From Branchiostoma floridae (Eukaryota; Chordata; Leptocardii; Amphioxiformes; Branchiostomatidae), in contig NC_049996.1 of NCBI RefSeq assembly GCF_000003815.2, forward strand, positions 7,790,012-7,854,011: DNA of 64,000 nt, given 5' to 3'. Positions 33,370-44,157 of the stretch are shown in pieces (the first letter of the stretch is position 1; each line of letters opens with the position of its first letter). The translations under genes and the position numbers were made by a program. The notes under the pieces were generated by a model. The model did no database searches, was not told the DNA's origin, and saw only the letters and a list, made by a program, of their open reading frames with translations.

Positions 33370-34344
33370 TATTTCTCTAAGCCTCTACAGGAGGCAATTA
33401 GCATGTCCATGTCAGATAAGTAAGAGAATCTTTTCTAAACTCCAGTCAGTCCACTGTTTGTTCGCTTCTTTGGATCCGGAGTTGACGTAAAAAAATAAAG
33501 CGCGTCCTTGTTGATCTTATAGCAGGCTTGTGTGTTGTGAATATGGATGAGAGTCATCTATTTAAGTTAAATCCGTCCTCGGCACAGACACAACTATGGT
33601 CACATAATGACGGGTCCACCATTTCCTTTGCTGTCTGTCCATTAGGGTCACTTCATGACACATCGATTTGGTTCTTCAAAGTACCGACTAAGATTTCTAA
33701 TTCTAATTGACCATAATGTTTATACAAGATCTTTTGAACAGACTGTTTTTACAAACTGGGCCGATATGTTTCAACTAACAGATCACAAACTCCTTGAATC
33801 TTCTTAACTCTTAGGTGGTACATAAAGGAGGAGTTGGGCGTAGCCGTCAAACCATATATGTGAATGAATTCGGTGCTTTCACTTGTAAATTAGTTAATCG
33901 GCAGAATAGTAGCGGCACTCGAGGGGAGGGGGAGTTTTTCACACTTTTTATTTTGACTACACAGTAGAATAACTTTGCGCAAGCTTTGTATCGCTTACAA
34001 CGCATATTTTGGAGAACAGTCCACAAATATTTAACCCATACATGAGCGACGTGGAATTAAAAAAAAGACAGCCTTTGTCTTGACCGCGTACGAAGTCTGT
34101 GGTTTATGACAAGACAAGCATGTATGGAATACATACTTAAAATCTTTGAAAAGTGTTTGCATGCTGAATGCATATTTTGGAAACACGTGGAAACTTATCT
34201 GTTACATGTTGTAACTTTTTCACATAAAATCACATTCTTAGCTAGGACACCGGCAAATGTGACATTATGTGAAACACTTTCACATAAAATAACATTTTGA
34301 TCTGTCATGTGAAAAAATGTGATTTCAACTTCACATAATTTCAC
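33370..34344 (-). mobile_element. Right arm of the large inverted repeat
   Basis: Reverse-complement counterpart of 21046-22530; the outer part (about 34200-34344) is again rich in TCACAT/ATGTGA. It abuts the discoidin-like exon directly. The short plus-strand frame at 33528-33710 lies in the arm and is probably not a gene. Confidence 0.7.
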
Positions 34345-34634
34345 ATTCGCCTCCGTCCAGTTTGTGATCCATTGCTCTCCTGTCATAACCATGACTGTAG
34401 CGTTCATGTGCAATCCATGCAGTGTGGCATCAAGCATGTACCAAATGCGAATTCTGGAAAGCGTCAGGGACGTCTGCAGATCAAACGTCAGCTGCCAGCT
34501 GGCGTCCTCGTCTCCACGTCTCCAAGTCGTCTGGATGTTGGAGTCCAAGACGTACCCGGAAAACCGCCGGAGTCCGTCACCCCCCTCCCATAGGTCCGGT
34601 GTCACCCATGTCGGGTCGGTCTCCACCCAGCCAC
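34345..34634 (-). CDS. Gene 2 discoidin-like (F5/8 type C-like) exon, truncated
   Basis: Acceptor TTACTTGCAG, phase 1, so it joins the signal-peptide exon in frame as G-G-W-V-E-T-D. The encoded region (GYVLDSNIQTTWRRGDEDAS, WQLTFDLQTSLTLSRIRIWY, HMNATVMVM) resembles the beta-sandwich core of discoidin-type domains, which bind glycans or lipids outside the cell. After about 95 residues (NWTEAN) the sequence passes into the ATGTGA-rich arm with no good donor. The C-terminal third of the domain therefore appears to be missing, probably through the insertion or a linked rearrangement. Confidence 0.6.
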
Positions 34635-34649
34635 CTGCAAGTAACAGTG

Positions 34650-34885
34650 TTTCATAAATATTTTATGGAGGTATGTGTAAAACTAGAAAGGCCGATATTT
34701 GCTTGAGAGCAAATACAGCATATTTCAGTCATGCCCCATCCCGGGCCTTGAATTATGTTTCATGGAGGTATGTATAAAACTAGCATCACGCATAAGGAAA
34801 AGAGCTTGACGGGTGATTTTTGACCGAACGATGGCCGGGTTTTCTCTATATTGGTCGATATTAAGTCATTGAAACCCGACCAACA
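34650..34885. other. Gene 2 first intron, part
   Basis: Short intron sequence, not duplicated at the gene 1 locus. Similarity to gene 1 starts at 34886 (equivalent to 3763, directly after the assembly gap). Confidence 0.5.
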
Positions 34886-35126
34886 GTGCAGAGTTTCAAA
34901 TCAAAACGTCCCATTCCATTCTTCTGTGTTTCTGAAATCTGCGCCCTTTTCCTAACTCAATTACAAATTAGACCGAAAATGATTGATATTGCCTGGTAAA
35001 TTCGCCAACAAAGACTTGCGTTCTAACGTTCAAGGCACGCGTAACTTCTCCTACGGCCAAAATGACCCTGTCGGGAACTCCAAATCCTCGAAAAGTACGA
35101 TTTCAAACTCGGCGCACGGTGATGTG

Positions 35127-35363
35127 CGACCGCTTTATGATCGCAAAAGGCAGTGTTCGTGTATCTACGGGACCGTAAAACCATGTGGCCGTGGCCGCGT
35201 TGGACAAGTGGTCGCTAAACGTGGCCGCGTTGGACAGGTTGTCGCTATAGATTTTTCTTAATGCTTAGGTCGATGGAAATACCCAAGGGACCGATAAAAA
35301 GGGACCGGAATGGCCAGGTGGTTGCTATACAAAGGCGGCCGCTGATACAGGTTCACACTACCA
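35127..35363. repeat. Insert of about 237 bp with GTGGCCGCGTTGGACA units
   Basis: Present here but absent from 4000-4001 of the paralogous segment. Contains two adjacent copies of GTGGCCGCGTTGGACAnGT, about 30 bases apart, with GTCGCTA following, and a third weaker one (GGAATGGCCAGGTGGTTGCTA). It looks like a small transposed tandem repeat; no inverted ends were found. Confidence 0.7.
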
Positions 35364-35817
35364 TGTTTTTTCCTGTTTTACTGCACTTACTTAACACGTC
35401 GAGACATTTTCTTGTATCAAGAAATTCAAGAACAAACAAAATTGTTCCTGTTAAATCTTACAACGTTATATATATTTCCTAAATTTAGTTAAGGTAAGGA
35501 AATATCAGTCAAACGAATTTACACTCTCGAGAATTAAAAAAAAAAATCTAAATCTAAATTACTTGCTTTGTTTGTCTAAAGATTATCTTCCTGTCACGTT
35601 AAAGAAAATATTAGAGCATTTAGAAGAACAATCTTGTTTCATGACAAATACTACATGGAAAAAAAAATTACGAAAATATTCTTCAGGGGTCAGAATGTTT
35701 TCGGAAAGACAGTAAGGTTTTCTTTTTTTTAAGTAAAAAATATGTATAAGAAGGAACAGGAAAATAAAAAAAATGCATTTTGGTACTGATACGGATATGG
35801 AAAACCATACTTCTTAC

Positions 35818-35902
35818 CTGTTAGTGAAAATGCACCTGGCAGACAGTGACACAGACCCAACAGTAACACCAGTGATGTTCGGATGAGTTTTAGGTTGTCC
35901 AT
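35818..35902 (-). CDS. Gene 2 exon 1: signal peptide
   Basis: Same as the gene 1 exon (4453-4537), encoding the [20 protein letters not shown] start and an LPGAFSLTG end, donor ACAG|GTAAGAAG, phase 1. It is open. The region just above it (35903-36500) is the likely promoter and is nearly identical to the gene 1 region. Confidence 0.75.
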
Positions 35903-37373
35903 TCTTCTCAGAACTCCCGCAGCTTTGTGTTCAACAATGTACAGCTACTCTGTACCGTCTTTTCTGTAAACTACTGGGTGCAAATATTCACAATCGCGTG
36001 CACTGTGCTCGTATCAACTGATACAAAAGAATGGTAGCCTCTTTAGCAGGCTTCACGGCAGCAGCATATTACAGCTGATTGAACGCCCTGTAATGCGTTA
36101 GTTTTTCATTTGCCGTCAGCCTGAACCGAGGCTAGATGAGCGGCATGCTTCATGTATCACGTGGTTGTGTTTGTGCTGTGTTGTGTTTCTCGCTCACATA
36201 GCAAAAATTGTTCGAAGCACGACATGTATTTGGCTATTGCTAACAACAACAACACAAAAAACTTCACCGTCCAGAACGTGATCACTCCGAAACTACCCGA
36301 AAAGAAGCAAGTCTGAAACCATCCGGTAATAGAATAGACCTTTTCAAAATTCGCTTCCTGCAAGAATAGACTATTACTAACAATAATAAAAATCTGAGAA
36401 TAATCTTGAATTAACAAAAAGAATTGTGCGTTTTGTTCCGCTACCAACATCTGCTGCATGATCTTACTGATTAACCTGTTGCGAACTGACCAACTCTAAC
36501 AAAACTGGACTCTAGGCTAGTAACGTTAGTTTACCTTTATCCGTTGTTAACCTATATTCGGTTTTTGTTTTCAATAATAGTGCATTTAGGAATCAAGTCC
36601 ACGGACTGTGGTTCCAAATCAAAATGAAATCTTCTTTGGAAACAACGTAATTTGAAAACACCGTCAACTTGATATCCCTAAATACCCTGTTTTTGAAAAC
36701 GTCGGATATAGGCCACCCCCCGAATAAAGTTGAACTTATGATACAAACAAACGCATGCAATTCGCCTTTTCTTGCTTCTCATGAGGAAATGCCGTCTGCA
36801 ACGCCGAAGTAATCAACAGTGTTGGTTTAACGTGCACAGATCTGGACATGCCAAAAGTTACGAGAGGTGAACAGACTGGTACCAGCTCGGTAGTATGCGT
36901 GAGAAGAGAAGGTATCATTCATATCAATATTCTCTTTCCGTTGTACTCACTTAGAATTCAACTGATAAGCTAAATATTTTCTTTATGTTAATAATGCTTT
37001 ATTTCTACACTTTGTCCAGTACAAGACAACAACTCAGTAAACCCAGTCTGTTAGTAGATACAACTTATTTAAGTTGGACTCCTTTTCATGGTGGTCACCG
37101 AAATGACTCAGCAATTTGACCTGGCACGGATGAAAATTACAACAAAAACATATGCATTTTTTATGGCAATGTTATTTCCTTCGGACTACAATCTATGGAA
37201 CTCTCTCAATGACTACTGTATATAGTCTTCAAAACAAATCCTCATCCCTTAGCTCAAAAATCTTTTTCCATTCTTTCTAATTAGCTTATTACCTGATCGT
37301 GGTCGTTATACCCCTGTCACATTTGAATAAAATCAATCGGACGAAGATTCTGCGGCAATCGTCTGAGCCTCGC
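35903..37373. other. Intergenic region between genes 2 and 3
   Basis: Non-coding, matching 4538-6009. It lacks the compound palindrome found at 5505-5580. No definite regulatory site is identified. Confidence 0.5.
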
Positions 37374-37376
37374 TTA

Positions 37377-38175
37377 TACCCCCCTCACATTAGGCGACAA
37401 TCGATTGGAAGACTAGTCTACGAGCTCTAAATGACATTTTCGTGAGTAAGACGTCCGGTTTTCTCACGATAATCTTTTTAGAGACCGCCGGCAAATTTTC
37501 AGGGGTCGTACGATGGTCACGGTGCGGCAAAACATGTTTTTAACATAAGCGACAAGTCGCAGGAGATCTCTGAGATCGCAGAGCTCGTTACCGAGTCGCA
37601 GATCGTGCGTGCAAATCGTGCGTACCTCGCAAGGGTATCGGTCAATAGTCTTGCGTCAATCCAACGATTGAAGACCGATAGGTGAGCACAGACATAGTTA
37701 TTAATCATCGAGCGCAAATCGGATGGCGAACGTCCGTCAGTCGGGAGACGTTCGGGTGACGTTCGCCCGACTTCCGTTTGTTTAACAATTTTGGGAATGT
37801 GAGGGTAATTCTAACATTGTGGCCCCTGTGGTAGTATGTAGGCTGGCTTTGTGACACGCTTTCCTTTCTTGTGTCATTTCTATCATGCCCGCGCATCACA
37901 TTCATTGGTAATAAGGATTCCGACAACAAAATAAGCAACATTTATCTCTTGCCTTTTTAGAGGAACGTTCTGTGTTACCTTGTCCGCGTGTAAGAGGTCA
38001 TGGGATGTTCATTATCATAGATTTATTCACGGTCGATCTCATGAGCCTCGCTTATATGTGAGGGGGAGAGTTCTTGGGCGAAAAATACGCGATACCCTCT
38101 TAAGATCTTAAAATCAGCCGACCTGCCTGCGATCGCGAAGTACGTCCGAAGATCGTGTATAATGTGAGGGGGATA
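37377..38175. mobile_element. Non-autonomous Harbinger element (MITE), copy 2
   Basis: Same insertion as 6013-6805, flanked by TTA at 37374-37376 and 38176-38178. The right end has one change (GGATA for GGGTA). Sharing of the exact insertion point shows that it was in place before the segment duplicated. Confidence 0.85.
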
Positions 38176-39202
38176 TTAGGGCTCCGTCGTACGATTCTGA
38201 TGCCATAGGACTAACCATGGATATCATTTGGTGTACCAAGGCAGTTAAACTTTGCAAGAGACGGTCATTTATGTCCTCCATTACTACGGATTCTTATTAC
38301 TTTGTGACTGGAGGGTAACCTCCAGCAACAGAGTCTTGTAATCACTTGGTGCGTTGAGTGTTCGCACCTAGATCACTATGTTCCGTATGCCGCAATCGCA
38401 TGTGGATTTGCATGTCGTCTGTACTCCGTTGGGAAACGATGCACGTTATTTTTATTTCGCCGTAGCTGTTTTTATTATGGATGTAATAATTTCAGTTTTC
38501 ACCACTACGCCGTCCGGTATAGCGGTTCAGGTCTTCCTTATGATTGAGCCTTAAGCCTTGTAGTAATTTGATACAGTCAAGCAGATGTTGTCCTCGTCGG
38601 AATATGCCATCTCGTTCGGGCTTTGCGTTTGCAGTATTGAGGTTGGTTTGACATNNNNNNNNNNNNNNNNNNNNNNNNNNNNNNNNNNNNNNNNNNNNNN
38701 NNNNNNNNNNNNNNNNNNNNNNNNNNNNNNNNNNNNNNNNNNNNNNNNNNNNNNNNNNNNNNTTCCCTGGTATTGTGGAACAGCTGGCCTATATACGATG
38801 GGGTTTGACATTTACATATCTCTAAGCTTTAAGCAGATATTGGGTTATGTTATGTTATGTCCACAGCTGTCATTGACCCACTTTTTAAAGCGGTGTGCGT
38901 CTCAAGTATCCATTGTGAAGCTGTGTTGTTGTTTCCATTTGGTGTCGTTCGATTGAGACGCTGATTTCGCTATGTTTTGAATTTGGCAGTGATAGGTATG
39001 ATAGTTTTTAAGTAAGATTTTGGTATAAGCTGATGTGATGTGTTCTTTATGCGATATAAACACCGAGTCATACCCCACAGAAAACATCACAACCGACATA
39101 AACCATAATCAAGTCACAGAGTATGTTACCAGCGGTCACTTATTGCATTTGAAATAATTTCTCCGCGAGTTGAACTTCGCCTGTCTAGAATAGAGCTTTG
39201 AG
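38176..39202. other. Intergenic, with assembly gap 38655-38762
   Basis: Matches 6806-7846; no gene was seen. The gap of 108 N corresponds to readable sequence near 7286-7420 in the other copy. Confidence 0.5.
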
Positions 39203-39539
39203 TAAAGCTAAGGGCACAACCCACCGTACGTGCAAATAAGTGCTGTCTGCGTGCCAAAACGTGGGCAATCTTTGGGATCCGTAAGTCGTAAGTGCCGCCT
39301 GCGTACGAACTCGTCGGGAATCCGACGGATTTTGGAGCACGCAGGCACGCCGTAGAACTTTACGTACAGGCAAAACTTGGTGTGCCATCGGGCTGCAGAT
39401 TCGACCCCCGTACTTGCCAGTACGTACGACTTGCCTGCCCTGTACAGCCTGAAAGTTTTCAGAAATATGTGGCGGACGTGGCCTCCTAAAAACACGTACG
39501 AACAAACTGCACGTACGGCGGGTTGTGCCCTTAGCTTTA
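39203..39539. mobile_element. Palindromic MITE, copy 2
   Basis: Counterpart of 7847-8183 with the same TAAAGCTAAGGGCAC inverted ends. Confidence 0.7.
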
Positions 39540-41756
39540 GTTGTATGGCGTTAACGTTGCGTGGCGTAAAGGTAGCGTGTGTGGTTCAGAATCCCGAGGT
39601 ACTGGTATCGAATCCCGATTTAATCCGACGTTGTGTCCTTGAGAAAGACACTTCATACAAAGTTTCTCGCTTCACACACTCGTGATAACGGGTATCTATC
39701 TTCGGTTATTGCCGTCAAATGGATAGGACGCTATACAAACGGAGGTCCCATGTTTAAGGATAACCACACCTCAGTGACTTAAATGAACCCACCGCACTCA
39801 TTGAAAACACTAGATGTCCTACACGGTGTGAGTGGATCAAGTAAATCTGTTAGTATGATGCGGCTTGTACTCTTCAGTACCTATTTGGTGTGTAACGCCA
39901 CGAGGTGGTTTACCGGGTGTGCAATACAAATGAACTCAATACAATATGCAATACAAATTTTACATGCAACTGACACTTTAATGGCCTTTGATACAGATCT
40001 TTTCCCCTTTAAATACCCTATCCTAATTCCATCTACTGTCTTTATTATATGTGTCACTACTAGCAATCGGTATCTCAATCATGCAAGTAATATTACACAC
40101 AGATCAAGGATGATATGCCAAGAAATATGCGATTTCGGAAGCTAGATTAAAATGCCATCAGTTTGTAGGAGATTGATACTGAAACAAATTTAAGTATTGA
40201 AAAATGTTGATACAATTAATATGAGAGAGAATCAAGAGAAAAGCCTTTCAATGTTAAATTTGTTGAAATGAAAAAGTAATAAACTCGGTTGATGGTAATG
40301 ATTAGATTATGTTGATATCATGGGTCAATAAACTATGCCCACATCACAGCATTAAATCAATCCTGTAGTCAGGAATATGGTGTTTAGGCTTTCTAAATAT
40401 AGTGAAATCTCAGGCATATTTAGGTAACTGTGTCAAATGGCCTGGCAAATTTGCAAATAAAATTATATTGATTTCCACTGCATCCTTTTTACCATATTTA
40501 CACAATCTTTCTTTAACCAATATCCTTATCGTGAAAACATAAGACATCTTGCACATTGTGGTTACTGTTTCACATGGCCTGTTTCCGTCATCTTCGTAAT
40601 GAAAACATTTACAAATAAAATCATATTAATTTCCACTGCATCTTGTTTACTATAGTTACACAATCTCTGTTTAACTATTATTCTCATCTTGCAAATATTG
40701 GACCTCTTGTCAAAGTCATTATGGTACAAAAACAGTTGAAACGTTTTCCTAAAATATTCATGCACTAATTATTACACCATGAACAATGAAGAATTCGAAA
40801 TAAAAGTCTATTTCTTATTTTTACAACTTAAGCCATCTGATTATTTCAATGATGCCCTATTTATCTATTTACATATCTTATCCTTTGACTCTGTGGCATT
40901 TTTAATAACATTTTTTTTTCTTTTGCAAGAGCCGACAACTTTTTATCGAGTTATTTATCAAACTGGTAAAGCTTTGCAAGGGTGTCATAGTCATATTCAA
41001 AACAAATTCCATTCTCATAATAGATTGCCCAATGTATGATAAGACAGACAATTGTTACAATATTGCACAAACAAAAACTATCATGAGCTTTTCATATCTC
41101 TAGTAGTATGTAACATAACCCATATAAAACTCTGTAGAACAGAGATTACAGCTGACATAGCATGTATATACTTTCCTTTAAAACATAATTTTCTGGACTT
41201 TCAGTATGCATGATTGCTGTTATTCATGACGTACATAATTTTTTTGAGATTGCAAAAATTTAACTGTCATGTACACGATGCCGTACTTTGAACCTGCTAA
41301 AATATCGCGCATTAAAGCTCTCCCTCTTTCTTCTTATAATTAAAGTATGCAATGCATGTGGCTAGATTAGAGCTTGATTTTGATTACGTTATAAATCATT
41401 GAAACTGATTAGATTTTGAGTGATTCCCTTTGAAATAGGAAGGTGTACAAGGAATCTTAAAGCTGTTGTTGCTGTCAATGCTGTCTCTAACGGCTCAGCA
41501 CTAGAGGCAGGCAGCATGGGCAAGGCGATGCTGGACAGGGTCTTCTGGGCTGCTGCAGTGGTTCGGGTGGCAGTTGAGGATTGATACCTGACATAAGTCA
41601 AGTCAGTAAGTCAACGGCTCAAACTAGAAACTAGTCTCTTTTTCATCTATATCCGGAGCGGTTATGGAACCCACTTCGTCAGTTCCGCCTGCCACTACTT
41701 CAGTTCCGCCTGCCACTACGTCAGTTCCGCCTGCCATACGTCAATTCCGCCTGCCA
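39540..41756. other. 3' flank of gene 3
   Basis: Includes the SINE-like repeat (about 39558-39700), a diverged tandem duplication near 40420-40680 and, at 41627-41756, tail-coding sequence that is now beyond the premature stop of gene 3 (the ancestral stop codon is equivalent to about 41626-41628). Confidence 0.5.
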
Positions 41757-42015
41757 CTACGTCAGTTTCGCCTGCCAAGCGTCACTTCCGCCTGCCTCTA
41801 CGTCAGTTCCGCCTGCCACTACGTCGATTCCGCCTGCCACTACGTCACTTCCGCCTGCCACTACGTCACTTCCCCCTGCCACTACGTCATTTCCGACTGG
41901 CACTTCGTCACTTCCACCTGCCACTACGTCAATTCCACCTGCCACTACGTCACTTCCACCTGTCACTACGTCACTTCCGCCTGCCACTACGTCACTTCCG
42001 CTTGCAACTGCGTCA
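41665..42015. repeat. 21-bp minisatellite coding the receptor tail (gene 3)
   Basis: Same repeat as 10305-10690. About eleven heptads (VAGGSDV type) are read in frame. Two single-base deletions (near 41739 and 41779) break the periodicity; the first met in the coding direction, near 41779, causes the changed C-terminus. Confidence 0.88.
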
Positions 42016-44157
42016 GTTCCCCCTGTGGAGGCAAGCTCGGTGCTTGCAGCGGCGGTTGCTCCGCTGTCCTGTTGAGGCTTGTCCAGATGAGAGCGTGCAG
42101 TTTTCTCGACATCAGCTAAAGTTGTCTTGGGCATTTCTGTAGCACACACTGTGGTCTTCCGATTGCTAACAGTGGCAGTACATCCACTGGCCTTATTTGG
42201 ACTATCTAGCTGAATGCGTGCTCTGTTCTCCTCCACATCAGTGAAAGTTGTAAGGGGTATGTCTGCAGAAGAGCTGGTCTCAGACGCCGTTGCGGTGGTC
42301 CTGTGCTTCATGGCAGCGGTGCTTGCTCTATTGTCTTTGTTAGGTTCAGCCAGACCAAAGCGTTCCCTGATCGCCACCTTCCATTTCTGCACCATCTTCG
42401 ATGTTATTGTCAGTATCAGGGCCAGTAGAAGGCCCTGAGAAGCATTCAGCACAATGAAGATGTACTCGACAGCTCGGCTGTTGACGTAAGGATAGATGAA
42501 GCCGAGAATCCAGGTGAACCCCGTCAGGAAGCAGATACGCAGGTAAACCCAAGCCTTGCTGCTGTTCGAACGTGACTTCGCCTTGTCGGCTATCACAAAT
42601 GACTTCCGTATGGCCCGCAAGACAAAAGTGGCCAAGACAGCATTGACCAGAATGGCGCTGAAGACAGGGACTCCAAAAGCCAGCAGGTTGGCTACCGGAT
42701 TGCCGATCCAACAGTTCTCTCCGTACCCCACACTGACCGAACTGCCGAACTCTACAATCACAGTCACTATGACTATAGGGACCGGCATCAGCCATGTGTA
42801 CAACAGGTACTGGTACAGCTTCGCTCTTTCTAAAGCATCACGAAACGTTAGAAAGAGGTCCATGGCAAGTGCGTTAATGGATGTGAAGGCCGTCAACAGA
42901 AAGTAGTGAAGAATTATCGCGAACGCTGCACAAGCCGATCCGAGGGGGACCCTCACACGTACCATAAACAAGACTTCAGCAAACGCCATGCATACCAACA
43001 TCTGAACCTTCAGCTTTTCTGGGACTTTCTCCCACTGGCCAGACCTGATATTGTGGACCACGTAACCAAACACTGCTACAGCGGACACTATCACAAGACC
43101 TAGGGTTAACCAGCCCTGGTCAGCGTCCCAAGGGTTAGCTGTCTGTGTGTAGTTTGAGAAGTACTGAAGAATGCACTCCCCGCAGATCGATGCTGTTGTG
43201 TTCAGAATGGCCACCTGCTCAGCTAGGCAGGACACGTTAGAACCCAACAGGAGGACGCTACCATTGGGAAGGACTCGGAACTCTTCCGCTGTGAACGTTA
43301 GAGCGGGTTCTCTGCAGTTTTCTAAGGGGGTGGTATTGTTTAATGAGCCGTGAGTTCTACGGGAGGACGAGAATAACCGGCATGTGTCTGCAAAAGGATC
43401 GTATAAAGTGTCGGAAGGACACTGATTGGGACTGTTTCCACCACTCCCATACGAATTAAAGTTGAAGAGATTAGTTAGTGAGAATCTTGAGGGACATTCG
43501 TAATATTGAACGCAAGGTTCTCGGGTTTCAATTTCCGAAAAAGAAGCACACTTAAGGTTTGCGGCTGCCGTTAGAGAAAGTCCTTCACAAAGAGCACAGT
43601 GAACATTTCTGTAAATCTTATACCCAATGCCTATTGGGTAACTGTAGGACTTACAGTAGGAGATATTACAACTCTCTTCTAAAATATCAGCCTGGAAACA
43701 TCGTCTAGCATGCCGTATGTCTAAAGGGACAAACGCTATCGTTTTCGTTCCAAAGCAATATTCGTCACTACTTTCAATGATGCTGTTATATTCTTGGGAA
43801 CCCCTAGGGATTTGTGGAGACAACTCAAGCATCCCTGCACATTCAACTTGCGATTCCCAAAGAACTGTTTCTGTTAAAGAAACATTGTTACAAATTGCAC
43901 AAAATATGTTTCTGTAGGGGATTTTTGAAGCGTCTTCCACAGGCATTCTATGGACGAGCTCACTTGGGTTAAAGGGGTCCACTTGTTTTATACACTTTTC
44001 CCTCGTAACGTCTTCCTTCCATCCATCAGGACAGTCAGCAACCATCCAATAGGACTCTTTCTTTATTTTGTTTCTAACGAGGTCAGGAGAAAAGCCAGAC
44101 ACACAGTCCCACTTCAGATGGTGATGGTCTGACGGTGTTTGGGATTCACTGCCTTCT
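41757..44157 (-). CDS. Gene 3 7TM exon (open)
   Basis: Acceptor TTCGCTACAG joins the SMB exon in phase (CA|A). The exon is open for about 800 codons. It encodes a cysteine-rich ectodomain with two YRNxxCAxC motifs (YRNIFCAICN, YRNVHCALCEG), several N-glycosylation sequons, and a family-B-like 7TM domain: WLTLGLVIVSAVAVFGYVV (TM1), LLHYF-type TM3, LYTWLMPVPIVIVTVIVEF (TM4), CWIGNPVANLLAFGVPVFSA (TM5), LTGFTWILGF (TM6), LNASQGLLLALILT (TM7). No GPS site is evident, so it may be closer to Methuselah-like or SMB-type receptors than to classical Adhesion GPCRs. The tail is heptad-repetitive and ends early (AWQAKLT) because of a one-base deletion near 41777. Confidence 0.9.

Larger units (their letters stand above)
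10265..35902 (-). pseudogene. Gene 2: mosaic LDLa-kringle-SMB 7TM receptor, probable pseudogene
   Basis: This is the middle paralogue. In order it has a signal peptide (35818-35902), discoidin-like exon (34345-34634), LDLa exons (20263-20373, 19608-19703, 18666-18825, 18200-18295), kringle (17814-18053), half-kringle (15069-15259 or longer), SMB (13823-13952) and 7TM exon (10265-12826). Four disabling changes are visible against gene 3: an extra A in the third LDLa exon, stop codons at 12544-12546 and 12527-12529, and a one-base deletion near 12304. A 13-kb block with inverted arms, a Harbinger element and a satellite separates the discoidin exon from the LDLa exons. Surveys of amphioxus receptors report Adhesion-type GPCRs with kringle, SMB and LDLa modules, which fits this architecture. 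Sequencing error is an alternative for single-base changes but is unlikely for all four. Confidence 0.8.

Noticed and set aside
33528-33710. Possible transposase fragment in the inverted arm
   Set aside because: The reverse-complement arm at about 22.15-22.33 kb does not keep the frame, so it is unlikely to be coding.
41757-44157. Classical Adhesion GPCR with GPS autoproteolysis
   Set aside because: No HxS/T motif with flanking GPS Cys/Trp pattern was seen before TM1, so only a family-B-like assignment is made.
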